This document shows positions 23,998 to 35,136 of a stretch of 64,000 bases of DNA, piece by piece; positions within the stretch are counted from its first letter, which is position 1, and every line of letters starts with the position of its first letter. The DNA comes from Multifurca ochricompacta (lineage: Eukaryota; Basidiomycota; Agaricomycetes; Russulales; Russulaceae): positions 124,001-188,000 of the forward strand of contig WTXG01000055.1 of NCBI GenBank assembly GCA_022496185.1. Reading direction: 5' to 3'. The position numbers and the translations under genes were made by a program. The notes beneath the pieces were generated by a model that did no database searches, was not told where the DNA came from, and worked only from the letters and a program-made list of their open reading frames with translations.

Positions 23998-24575
23998 TGT
24001 AACATGTATTTTCGACTTTTGCGTTTCGGCGTTCGACTTCGCGTTTCGGCATTTCGTCACTTATCACTCCAGGGCTATACATATTAGACTTCTCTTTTTA
24101 TTTACATCTAGACTAGCATGACTTCTAACGACGTAGCCCCTCCTTATCCACCTACATCTCCCACTGGTTTGCCCAGACTGCTCACCCCTCCATGATGTAG
24201 CTGTGACATAGCTATGACCCAGCCCTATCAGTCGTCATAGGCCTAGATAGTTATGTTAGTTTACTGTCAATATCCCTGTATTTAAGGACCTACCAGTTCA
24301 CAGAGACAGACCAAGTCTGTTCTCCTGTGCCAATACAGGTGTTCCATATCAGACAAGAACCTTGATTCCACTTGAGCCCCTAAGCCGCGCCTTAGGAGTC
24401 TTCGTCCCCAGTATCTAGTGACAAGACTACGCGTCTCTGTCCAATTTCGACTTGCGCGCGCGTCTGCTGCGACCTCCAGAGCTTGAACGACTTGGTGATC
24501 CCTTGAAGCATTGATACTTGATTTAATCTCCTTGACGCGAATTGACTTGCACACAGTTAGCACCTGGCTGTGACA
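23998..24575 (+). repeat. G1 5' LTR
   Basis: Its first 60 nt hold many CG dinucleotides (ATTTTCGAC, GTTTCGGCG) that are CA or TG in the 3' copy, and a few go the other way, so both copies have lost CpG independently. The body is otherwise nearly identical to 30751-31329. Confidence 0.92.
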
Positions 24576-24651
24576 TTAGAACAGACTTTCAGACTTCACA
24601 GAAAACAGAACCACTCACCCAAAACCGCAAGGCGACCGACAACGCGTCCCC

Positions 24652-26194
24652 TTGCACGAACCCAGAACAATCACGTCGTATTTGGCACGCGAACCCCAGA
24701 CCCCTTCGACCTCCTTGGCCTCCTCGACAGACGACGAATCCCTCGACTACCAGTCACCAGAACGAAACCTACCAGAACAGTCAGCCAGACAAAGATTTGG
24801 AGACGTACCATTCGAAAACCGAAATCGCTTTGCATTACTTGCAAGCGATTCCCCTGCTGAAAGCCCCCAAACTGAAACCCCCACAGCACCTCTCCCATCC
24901 AGACTTCCACCCCTTCTTGAAGAAATGGCCACCATTACACTCACCGAACCAGGACGAACACATACCCAACTCAGTCATACCACGAGACAACCAAAGAATG
25001 ACCCTCTTAATTTAGGAGGCCCACCAGGAGGAAACCCAGGTGGACACCCTGGAGGAGATCCAAACAGGCACCCAGGAGGAAACATCAGCGGAAATCCAGG
25101 AGGAAACCCTGGAGGGAATCCAGGAGGGAACCCTGGAGGAAATCCAGGAGGAAACCCTGGAGGGAATCCAGGAGGAAACCCCCAGGGAGCTCCCGTCCCA
25201 ATGCCACAGGGAGGACGTATGGAAGGAGCCCCTCCCTCTTATTTTGACAGCGACAGGGCCCACGCGAAACAATGGTTCGCCTTGCTCGAACTCCACTTCG
25301 CCCTTAATGCGTTCGTGCCCCTAGTCCAGAACGAGCGATCCAAGGTGGCCTACGCATTAGGAATAATCCGAGGTCCAAAGTAGACCGATGGGTGGAGGAA
25401 CAAGTATACTGGCTGGCCGACATTAACGCAGGACGAATCAGAGTTGTAAATGTGTGGGAAACATTCCGGCAAACATTTCTTGCTGCATGGACAGACGTCG
25501 CGGCAGGACAAAAAGTGTTACAAGCGCTTGAAAAATTACAAATGAAGGAGGGAAATATTGATGATTATATTGCCGAATTCTGCGACTTAGCAATTCGGGC
25601 CGGACTACACATTGACGACACAGCTGCATGACAATACTTCTATCGCGGCTTACCAACCCAATTGGTTGCGACAATGCTGACGCAAGATCAGCCGGAAAAT
25701 TTCGAAGAAGCATCAACATCCACTCGACGTCACCACGCAAATTGGGTTTTTATGAAAAGCCTGACTAGGAATAAAACAGTCACTACCCCGTCACCTCGGG
25801 GAAATAAGTTCACGTTCTATTGCAAAAGGACCCAAATGCAATGGATGTGGATGTGGTTAGGAAAGCAACTACCATGGAGGAAAAGGAACAGTACCGAAAG
25901 GAAGGACGATGCTTTGAGTGCGGACGACGAGGGCATTTGGTTCGAGATTGCCCCAATAGAAAACCCCGATCAAGCCCAAATAGCTCGGCCCGGACCGCCA
26001 CCATCTCGGAAGTCCCACCCACAACTGCGGCGGTACCCAACAGATCTAATGGAACGCCCGCAACTTCCCCAGTGTCGGTCACCCCCACCATCAGCATGTC
26101 GACACTCGCCACGGTCCTAAAGACAATGACAGATGAGCAACGTCTTGAGCTGCAAGACCAATTCAAAGGAAACGAGGATTTTTATATCGCCTGA
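24652..26194 (+). pseudogene. G1 gag
   Basis: Structural polyprotein: a Ser/Pro-rich N-terminus, a Gly-Asn-Pro repeat region (25012-25195), a capsid-like part (WVEEQVYWLADINAGR to GNIDDYIAEFCDLAIRAGL) and a zinc knuckle CFECGRRGHLVRDC at about 25912-25953. No in-frame ATG is found between the LTR and about 24,900, so the true start is lost or unusual. Breaks: a one-base frame change near 25378, TGA at 25629-25631, and another frame change between about 25,760 and 25,820. The frame ends with TGA at 26192-26194; protease and RT then lie in the -1 frame relative to the knuckle part. Confidence 0.75.
25012..25195 (+). repeat. Gly-Gly-Asn-Pro coding tandem repeat in G1 gag
   Basis: Imperfect 12-bp units of the type GGAGGAAACCCT/GGAGGGAATCCA repeat in frame and encode GGNP about ten times. 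The array sits between the Ser/Pro-rich N-terminus and the capsid-like part and could change length by slippage without shifting the frame. Confidence 0.85.
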
Positions 26195-26199
26195 ATGAT

Positions 26200-29100
26200 G
26201 CGGCCTTCATTCGGGCTCTAGTCTCACACCATGTATTTAGATCACCACTCAAATCAATGAAATTGTTTGTTCCCTTACATGGAGTGAATTGAAAGGCCAC
26301 AATAGAAGCACTAGTGGACAGCGGTGCAACCGAGAATTTTATCAGCTACCGAGCAGTAATCAAATATCAACTCCCCATAAAACGATTAACAATTCCCAAG
26401 AAGTTACAAAATGCGGATGGCTCTCCTAATGCTACAAACAAAATAGATCAATGTGTGGATCTCCTTATTACCACTGCAAAAGACACCCAACGACACCGAT
26501 TCTACATAGCGTCCATTGGAATAGACGATATGATCCTCGGATATCCATGGTTTGCGGCTAGCAACCCCAGTATCAATTGGACCTCAGGACAACTCGCACA
26601 GTCAATTTCCTTCACTGTACCAGATGAACGGATCTCCCACCTTAATATTGCACAGGAATTGGCTATCAAAGCGAAAGATAAGACAGAAAGATCTTGGGAT
26701 CAGATCGTACCACAGGAGTATCATCGGCACCGAAAGGTCTTTAGCAATGAGGAAGCACAAAGGTTCCCAGCCTCATGGCCTTGGGATCATAGGATCGAAT
26801 TAAAGCCAGATGCCCCTGCAACCTTGGATTGCAAGATCTACCCGCTCGGACCAGGAGAACAAGACACATTAAACGTCTTCCTGGAGGAACATTTGCAGAA
26901 GGGGTACATACAAGAGTCGAAGTCCCCTTATGCTTCTCCATTCTTTTTTATCAAGAAGAAGGACGGAAAATTATGACCGGTCCAGGACTACCGAAAATTG
27001 AATGACTGGACTATTCAGAATACATACCCACTCCTGCTGATTCCCGAGCTTATTGATCGCATTCGAGGAAGCACGCTTTTTACAAAGATGGATATCCGAT
27101 GGGGTTATAATAACGTTCGGATAGCACCGGAAGATTGATGGAAGGCAGCTTTCAAAACAAATCGCGGCCTCTATGAACCCAATGTCATGTTTTTTGGCTT
27201 GACAAACTCTCCCGCAACGTTTCAAACAATGATGAATGCAGAATTTAGAGAAGAACTAAACGAGCATGATGCCTCAGGAAGGGCTTGGTTTACAGTCTAT
27301 ATGGATGATATCCTGATCCATACTGATCAAGATCTTCAAAACCATCACCATAAAGTGCATTGCATCTTAGACAAACTCAGCAACTTAGATCTATATCTCA
27401 AACCGGAAAAGTGTTCCTTCGAACAAACATGCATTGAATATCTCGGACTCATTCTGGAGGCTAATCAGGTGCATATGGATCCCATCAAAGTGGAAGGAGT
27501 CGCCACCTGGAAAATGCCTACCACCATCAAGGAAGTCCGTTCATTCCTTGGATTCTGTCAGTTTTATCGTCGCTTTATTCAGGGGTTTAGTAAGATCGCA
27601 GCACCCCTGAACGCGCTCACAAGCGCGAAAAACCCATGGCGCTGGACAAGTCAAGAGCAGGATGCCTTCGATACGTTGAAACAGTGGGTCACCTCACAAC
27701 CGGTTCTGGCACAACCCGACTTCGACAAACCTTTCATTGTAGACACGGATGTGTCTGGATATGCCCTAGGCGCCACTCTCAGCCAAAAAGACCACGAAGG
27801 CCGCCTTCATCCTGTAGCCTACTTGTCTAAAACCCTAGATGCGACTCAAAGGAACTGGGACATTTACGATCGGGAATTGTTTGTGGTTATAGTCGCCCTC
27901 CGATCCTGGCGCCAGTACCTTCTGGGGGCAAGACACAAAGTTCAAATCCGCACAGATCATAACAATTTGCAATATTTTAAAGAACCCCAAAAGCTAAATC
28001 GACGACAGGCTCGATGGCTCCAAGAGCTTGCTGACTTCGAGTTTTCGCTCGAACATGTCCCAGGAAAATTACACACCGTTGCAGATATGCTCTCACGCCG
28101 ACCCGATGCCAATCAGGGTGGGGACGACAATGATGAGATCACTGTCCTACCTGCCGATCTGTTCATCCATGCAATCTCCGATGCCAAGCTCCCGTTTCCC
28201 GGAACCTTAGTCAAACGCTGTGAGATCCTCCAACGGCATCACGACCACGTACTAGCGGGACACCCGGGGATAGATAAGACAACGCGAAAAGTCCAACAAG
28301 AATATTCAGGTACCGGCTTATGAGAATTCGTACAAGATTACGTCCGAGGATGCGCCAAATGTCAAGAAAATAAGCCGAAGCTTACGAAAAAGGCCCCTTC
28401 CTTCCCGCTAGACGTACTGGCTTCCGCCGGTCCGTTTCAGTATGTTGCTATGGATCTCATTACGGATCTTCCCCTGTCAGGTAGATATGACGCAGTACTC
28501 ACGATTGTCGATCAAGGATGCTCGAAGTCTGCAAGATTTATCCCATGCTCGAAAGACATCATGGGCGAAGGAATAGCCACACTATACTATCGACATATTT
28601 TTCCGTTCTTTGGCGTCCCATGACGAATTATCTCTGATCGCGATCCCCAATTTACGTCTCACTTCTCACGCGCACTTGCAAAAGTCCTGCAAATCCAACA
28701 AAATTTATCAACGGCGTTCCATCCTCAGACAGACGGTTCGAGCGAACGAATGAATCTTTGGCTTGAACAATACCTACGCTTATGGCTTGGCGACGATCAA
28801 CATCAATGGCCCCATTACCTGCCGCTGGCCGAATACGTTCATAACTCTTGGCCGCACAATAAAACTAAGCTAACACCACACGCTTTACTCCATGGAACTA
28901 CTCTTACCTGGAGTGCCCAGGCAGTGGACATGGATGTCCCACAAGTAGACACTTGAATTCAAAACCTCCTGGCGGCATGCACTCGAGCAGAAGAGGCGTT
29001 CTGATCACACGTGTCTCCACCACCCCAGCCCGCCTTTTCTGTTGGCTCGCAAGTTTGGCTAGAAGGTAAACACCTCAAGACACACTTTCCCTCGACTAAA

Positions 29101-29472
29101 CTCACCCCACGACGTTACAGCCCCTTCACGATCTTGACCCAGATCTCCCCCATCGCTTATTGCCTATCGTTACCTTCACACATGAAGATACATAATGTCT
29201 TCCACATCAATCTCCTATCGCCCTATTGCGAAACAGATGCCCATGGCCCCAACTTTTTGCGTCCCCCACCCAATCTGATTAATCAGGAGGAAGAATACAA
29301 AGTCGCCTCCATCCTGAACCACAGACTTGTAGGTCGTAATAGGAAATTACAATACCTGGTCAGCTGGGTTGGCTATCCGGCAAGCGAGAACTCCTGGGTT
29401 GATCAGGACGACTGTCACGCCCCAGACCTCCTCGTGCAGTATCATAGTTCTCTCTCACAGCGTCAGGGTTGA
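26200..29472 (+). pseudogene. G1 pol: protease, RT, RNase H, integrase, chromodomain
   Basis: Copies element RNA into DNA and inserts it. In one frame: protease LVDSGATENF (26311); RT with FFFIKKKDGKL, FFGLTNSPATFQ and YMDDIL (27300); RNase H with VDTDVSG, YDRELFVV and RTDHNNLQY; integrase with HPGIDK..C..C, MDLITDLP, SDRDPQFTS and SSERMN (D, D, E all present); and a C-terminal chromodomain YKVASILNHR..YLVSWVGYP..NSW. In-frame TGA codons occur at 26290, 26974, 27136, 28321, 28621, 28954 and 29002, with no TAA or TAG. Several fall where relatives have Arg, clearly so in KL-stop-PVQDYR. The chromodomain places it with chromoviruses, which tend to target heterochromatin. Confidence 0.85.
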
Positions 29473-29584
29473 CGCCGTCCTTAAATGGGGGGCGAATTTT
29501 CTGTTTTTTCCCTTCCCTATCCCACTCAAGACCTTCATTCTGGCCCGCAACAAGCACACAACTCGCCTTTCTGTTTCCAAACAA

Positions 29585-30517
29585 ATGCGAAACACTCCAA
29601 GAATGACTACATCCCGACACACTCCCATCCGTACCACAGAACCCACCATCATTGGCCAGACTATTGCAGCAATAAACGACGCGGCAACTAAGGCAGCCCT
29701 TAGACGACCTATGGATGCCCCGACACTTCCTGCCACCCCAACGAGTCCAACACCTCCGCCACACCCTTCCTTCCCCATGACAGATGATCCCTCACAGAAT
29801 GTAGCTAACGCGATTACACTTACTGCACAGAATCAAGATCTAGAGCTTGAGGTTCGGACTAGGGTTCTTGCTATGCTTCAGGAAGCTAGGGCACGTCTGG
29901 AAGCTATCTATGCCCCTCCGGAAATCACAGATGAAGCTGCAGTCTATCGGCCAGTCACTCCAGAGCTAGGACAACTCCTTGATGAAGCTGTAGTAGAACA
30001 AACAGTAACTGAAGTTAATGCAGCGGCACGCATGACTACTGAATACGAATCCCCTCCTCCACCCTTTCAACGCAATCATGAATACACCCCCAATTACATC
30101 GACCACCGCATCTCCGACTATGAAGGCCGAGTCAACGTTGCCCGATGGCAGGCTTTCGAGTACCATCGCGCCGATCTGCGCATTGCCCTCACGATGGGAG
30201 CGGGACAGCCAATCACTTACCTACCCCTCTATGCTCAACCTTATCTGCGTTTCACTCAAGGATCAAACCCAGTTCTTACACGATTCCAACAACGTCTATT
30301 CGAGGCAGAACAGGCATTCACCCCACTGGTTAGCGCAGCGCTGGACGATCTACAGGACCCAGGCACTTGGGCCGAGGTCTCTCGTTATCGCTACGCTACT
30401 AGACGCTTGGATCAAGCTCACTCCGAATTAGCCCACTGGCGCCATCAAGCTGATCGCGCAAATCAAGATATCCAACTAGCGGTTCACGCCCTCTCAAGGG
30501 GGGACGTGTATTATTGA
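29585..30517 (+). CDS. G1 third ORF downstream of pol, unknown function
   Basis: An intact frame of 310 codons from ATG 29585 (or 29603) to TGA 30517, between the integrase end and the 3' LTR, the place where env sits in retroviruses and errantiviruses. The N-terminus is Thr/Pro-rich. The middle is predicted helical and acidic (NQDLELEVRTRVLAMLQEAR), and the C-terminus has RLDQAHSELAHWRHQADRAN, a likely coiled coil. I see no signal peptide, transmembrane segment, cysteine cluster or catalytic motif, so it is not envelope-like. It has no stop codon, unlike the pol frame beside it. I do not recognise the family. Confidence 0.6.
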   Translation: MRNTPRMTTSRHTPIRTTEPTIIGQTIAAINDAATKAALRRPMDAPTLPATPTSPTPPPHPSFPMTDDPSQNVANAITLTAQNQDLELEVRTRVLAMLQEARARLEAIYAPPEITDEAAVYRPVTPELGQLLDEAVVEQTVTEVNAAARMTTEYESPPPPFQRNHEYTPNYIDHRISDYEGRVNVARWQAFEYHRADLRIALTMGAGQPITYLPLYAQPYLRFTQGSNPVLTRFQQRLFEAEQAFTPLVSAALDDLQDPGTWAEVSRYRYATRRLDQAHSELAHWRHQADRANQDIQLAVHALSRGDVYY

Positions 30518-30750
30518 TTATTCCCATTCCTTACATATGCTTATACTAACAATCGACACATGTGCCCAGAAGAAGCCACCCAATATGCCCCACACCCCGA
30601 ACTACGCGCCGTCCTCCAAGCGGGCGGTATCAGCAGCACCTACCTACCTCGTCGTCGTCGCCTGCGCCGTACCCCGCCCCGCGTTACTGATCTTACATGT
30701 AGTGACTAAAGGGGTGCTTGGGGGCAAGCACAACCATAAGGAGGGGGTAA

Positions 30751-31329
30751 TGTAACATGTATTTTCAACTTTCGCGTTTCAGCATTCGACTTTGCATTTT
30801 GGCGTTTCATCACTTATCACTCCAGGGCTATACATATTAGACTTCTCTTTTTATTTACATCTAGACTAGCATGACTTCTAACGACGTAGCCCCTCCTTAT
30901 CCACCTACATCTCCCACTGGTTTGCCCAGACTGCTCACCCCTCCATGATGTAGCTGTGACATAGCTATGACCCAGCCCTATCAGTCATCATAGGCCTAGA
31001 TAGTTATGTTAGTTTACTGTCAATATCCCTGTATTTAAGGACCTACCAGTTCACAGAGACAGACCAAGTCTGTTCTCCTGTGCCAATACAGGTGTTCCAT
31101 ATCAGACAAGAACCTTGATTCCACTTGAGCCCCTAAGCCGCGCCTTAGGAGTCTTCGTCCCCAGTATCTAGTGACAAGACTACGCGTCTCTGTCCAATTT
31201 CGACTTGTGCGCGCGTCTGCTGCGACCTCCAGAGCTTGAACGACTTGGTGATCCCCTTGAAGCATTGATACTTGATTTAATCTCCTTGACGCGAATTGAC
31301 TTGCACACAGTTAGCACCTGGCTGTGACA
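30751..31329 (+). repeat. G1 3' LTR
   Basis: 579 bp, preceded by a purine tract (AAGGAGGGGGTAA) for plus-strand priming and followed by TSD TACCT. Confidence 0.92.
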
Positions 31330-31680
31330 TACCTCGTTACACTGAGAAATGTATATAAGACCCTCTGTAACAGCCTGTAGCCCCCCATCTTGTCCTCTTG
31401 GGGCTGCAGGTGAGTAACTGTCTACACGAGTTCGATACATAGTGCTAATGGCATCCTGCCTCCCTGTGTGACCTGATCCTTTGGATCTTGTCCTCTTGGG
31501 GCTGCAGTTTCTTCGGGTTTTAGACGCCATCATCGTGGTTGCAAAACCACAGTGGGTGACACAGGTCCCTGTCATTACTTAACGCGTGACGTTTGCCTCC
31601 ACGGTACGCCCAACGACAAAGGTCACTTTCACCTTTGCCCTTCTTGCTTACTAAGTGTACATGGAGCCTCACCCGTTACA

Positions 31681-33933
31681 CAGATGACTGACAATGTTTG
31701 TATCACTGACTCATTAGCGACCACCCCCAACACCCCAAAGGAGAGCCCTTCAACTATGAAGATGTGCTTGAAGTAGCCTGCGCCAAATTTGCGAGTGGAT
31801 AATTCAATGCATTCAGCTCTGAAGATGAATGGGACACTACTCCTCCTGAAGACAACATCAAATCTGATCCAGTTCTCCAGCAGTGGTTTGGCCAAGAAGC
31901 ACGAGACTTGAGGATGAATGACCGAGACCGCATCCCCTCCAATCATAGATCCTGAGACAACAGGCCACGACAGGAAGTCTACTGCGCCGCCGCAGAACGT
32001 TCGAATCAGGAGGATTGCCACCAGCCTTCGCGCAACCAGGAGGACCAGGAGATCGAAGAGCTCTCAAAGAAGATCCATGCCCTATCCCCTAGCAATCCAG
32101 CCTACGCCGGGCTGTACTTACGATTCCAGCACCAATACCCTGCCCTTGTCCAGTCACTCCCTAAGCCCAACTTCGGTCACCAATCCATGTTTTATCAAGC
32201 ACCTGTGGTGACCCCTTCGTATCATCAAGCACCTGTGGCAACTCCCTCATACCATCAAGCACCTGTGACGACTCCTTCATACCATCAGCCACCACCTGTT
32301 CAGTCAGCTCCTCCTACCATCCCTCCCAATCTAAGTGCTGCAAAGGCCATATTCTTCCATCGCCATGCTGATCCCACAGAAGGATGCGCATTCTGCACCA
32401 AGACTGGACATCACATTAGGCAGTGCAAAACTGCTGAAGAATATATCAATTCTGGTCGAGCTTCAATAGTCAACAATCGCATCAGCTTGCCCAATGGACA
32501 ACCAATCCCGATGAATGGCACGAATCAAGGACTGCAGGCCAGCATAGATGAGTGGTTAGCCAACCATAGCAACCCCTCCACCACAGCCTTTTCACGCAAC
32601 ACTCCCCCTCACCAAACACTGGTCATTCAGACCTTCAGAATTCAACCCATGACAGCAGCTCATATTGAGGAAGTCACAGAACCCGACCATAGCCCTTTGG
32701 AGTCAGAAGACAACAGTGACGAAGATGGTATGGATATTTTTCAAGTATTCGCCACTGAAAGGAAGAAGAGACAAGCCAAGGCCTCAAAGATGCAAGAACT
32801 AACCCCAGCAGCCACGACAAAGTTAGAAAAACCAATCACACCAGCCCCACCCAAAATCACGACTCCTGACCAGCCATTCTCCACTGCTTCCATGACTCCA
32901 GCTAACACAGGTATAAACCCTAGTGCCGCCCCATATGCCGGTCCTATAGTCCCATGAACCGCCCCTCAATACCGATATCAGTCTTCCCTGGAGGATCAGC
33001 ATCTAGTAGAAGAACTCTTTGCTTGGCTTATGACAGGGAAGCTTGCCCTCACAACACCAGCCCACATCCTTGCTGCTAGTGCTGTCATTTGAAAAGAAAT
33101 GGTTGAGAAGCTTCATACTCAACGCGTTGAGACTAACTGGATAGAAGAAACCCTGGACTCAGCACAGGAAGTATCAGTCCCGATTCCGGAACTCACCACA
33201 TGCCGCACACCCGAATTCTCACTGCCCCTTAGAGAAGTGGACATCTTAGTCAATGGCACTGCTCCAGAAGCTGGCATATTGGACCAAGGATCACAAATAG
33301 TTGTTATACGGAAGGACTTGGCTCAGGAAGCAGGCATACACATCAACACACACAATCGGCTCAATATGGAAGGCGCAAATGGAAGTCTGAGCGAAACCTT
33401 AGGCTGTGCTGAAAACTTGGCTATGCGGATCGGTAATGTTTCCTTCAAAATTCATGCGCACATAGTGGAACACGCCCCTTTTCACCTCCTGCTTGGCTGA
33501 CCCTTCCACCACCTCCTTCTGTGCCGCCTTGAAGATCATCCAGACGGATGCATAGAAATCCACATTCATGACCCCTACAATCCAAAAAGAGTTGAAACCA
33601 TCATTTCTCGTGCACGCAAGGCCCAGGATGGCTTCTCCAGGACACTCGCTCTGGCTGTTCAGGCTTCCCCTCCCCGCATTGAAGCTCTCCATCTCCATCA
33701 CATTGCTACTTTCACCCCTGACAATTCCGGCCCCACAGTTTCAACACTAGCCTACAAGAAAGTTGCGAAGAAGGTCTGACCGGTTCCCACATCCTTGCCT
33801 GAAGACTTCCGCACCATTCGCTGCGTTCCTTCCGATCCATTACTCTCCCTTCCTTCCCTTCCGATACAACCTCTGAAATTCACCTCTGGCATCCACCTGA
33901 CACAAGAACATCTTGACTCTTTAGAACTCAATC
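31681..33933 (+). pseudogene. G2 gag 3' part and protease-like domain
   Basis: It continues the frame cut by X. Gag resumes as D-stop-QCLYH-stop, then EPFNYEDVLEVACAKF. A repeat of YHQAPV.TPS (about 32,190-32,300) precedes a zinc-knuckle-like CAFCTKTGHHIRQC. After a Pro/Thr-rich linker comes an aspartic-protease-like domain (AGILDQGSQIVVIRKDL, with DQGS in place of DSG/DTG, and APFHLLLG). In-frame TGA codons include those after ASG, IVP, AVI, LLLG (33498-33500) and KKV (33777-33779), several before residues where Arg is plausible. The frame is cut by solo LTR Y at 33934. Confidence 0.72.
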
Positions 33934-35136
33934 TGTTACAAACCCCACCATGTCGTCTTGTTTTCTTTTCCCTGTCATGTGACTCACTGTTGGGATGTGT
34001 TGATCCCCTTTGTTGACTGTGTTGTGACTCACTTGTCCTTGTCTGTCCCTTATCTCTGACTCATGCTGTGCTTATCTATGACTCATACCTTACATCAGAA
34101 CGCTTACAAATTTTCCCACCAGAATCGCGACTATACCAGACTTGTCTACATATATTCTCACCTGGCCCACTTGACTCCGTTCCCTCTTTGTTACGACCTA
34201 CCCAGCGTACCCGACAGACGGCAAGATGTGGGGGACACACAAGCAGTGACGACAGCCGCGCGGGGTCCGCAAGGACATCGCCGGCTTAGTCATGATGTCC
34301 CACGCCGAAGTCCAGAAGACAGATACGGCATGAGGTACAGAAGCAGATCACGTGACAGTAAGGTTTGATGCCTTGTGTACAGAAGGACCCTGAACCTTAG
34401 TTGACGTGGGAAGACGGTGGCACTGGTTCTGATGGAAGGTTCCATAGTCACACGTCCAGAACCACAAGCGTCTAGATAAGCCTGATAAGAACGGATGACT
34501 AAGCTAGTACCAGCATGTATATATACCCTAGCTAGTCTCGCTCAGATGGTTCCCCATCTTGAGCTCCTGTGACAATCAGTAGCCTTGTGGACCTTTAACT
34601 TCCTTCCTTGCGTCTCACCACCCGAACTCGTCCCTTTGGTACTCGTCCTCTGTGACTTGTACACTGAGCCTGTGACTCTGGTAGACCCTGCGTCGGACTT
34701 ATTGTCTTCCGCATCGACCCAAGATCGTCCCGACCTTGTCTCTGTGACCTAGCCGCCCGCACTCGACCGCGTACGCCCCTCTGAGCGTAACACTCTTTGG
34801 ATATATTACGACTTTGTTGATATGCTGAGTACGATATTCTGATTTAGACTCCGATCTCTATTACGTATATAAGGCCTGCCTAGATAGCCTGTATGCCTTA
34901 GACTCGACTTCTTAATCGACTTGGTGCATTACCTTCTGGGTGATTCCTAAGACCCGACTCTTGAATCATCTCAGTGCTTCTGGCACTTGTCCACTCACCG
35001 GCACTAAGGGATTAGCTCCTTTGTGTTGACTCTTCACCCGATCTCCGTGTACTTGAAAGACAGTGCACACCTGACTTCGTAGTTTCGCTACACGACTCCT
35101 CACACGTCGTGATGAACGCCCGCACCAGGCGTTACA
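33934..35136 (+). mobile_element. Solo LTR Y inside G2 pol, 1203 bp
   Basis: It starts TGTTACAAACC and ends AGGCGTTACA, with flanks CAATC (33929-33933) and CAATT (35137-35141). Removing it joins G2 pol as LELN then RYQFLWPEELKLLQ. It contains a TATA-like tract at about 34,516-34,526 (TATATATACC) and another, TATATAAGG, near 34,866, but no coding region. Its ends resemble those of X, so the two may belong to related families. Confidence 0.72.

Larger units (their letters stand above)
23998..31329 (+). mobile_element. Ty3/gypsy chromovirus-like retrotransposon G1
   Basis: LTRs 23998-24575 (578 bp) and 30751-31329 (579 bp) run TGTAACATG..GCTGTGACA, with TSD TACCT at 23993-23997 and 31330-31334. 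The internal order is gag with a CCHC knuckle, protease, RT, RNase H, integrase with chromodomain, then a third ORF, a purine tract AAGGAGGGGG before 30751, and the 3' LTR. The two LTRs differ at many CG sites. Frames carry TGA stops and a few frameshifts, so it is not autonomous now. Confidence 0.92.
23436..31680 (+). mobile_element. Solo LTR X inside G2 gag, itself holding G1
   Basis: It starts TGTCACAGCTC and ends CCGTTACA. Without G1 and one TACCT it is 908 bp, with no internal coding region, so it is a solo LTR. The flanks are CAGAC (23431-23435) and CAGAT (31681-31685). Removing X rejoins gag as FHPDD followed by a frame that reaches EPFNYEDVLE. A TATA-like GTATATAAGACC lies near 31352. 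Two copies of a 20-bp block ending TCTTGGGGCTGCAG lie near 31390 and 31487. Confidence 0.8.

Noticed and set aside
24020..24060. Short regularly spaced repeats near the G1 LTR start as a CRISPR-like array
   Set aside because: The CGTTTCGGC-like motifs are irregular, few and inside an LTR; the genome is eukaryotic.
25012..25296. Opposite-strand Ser/Trp-rich ORF over the G1 gag repeat
   Set aside because: It is the complement of the GGNP repeat and has no independent support.
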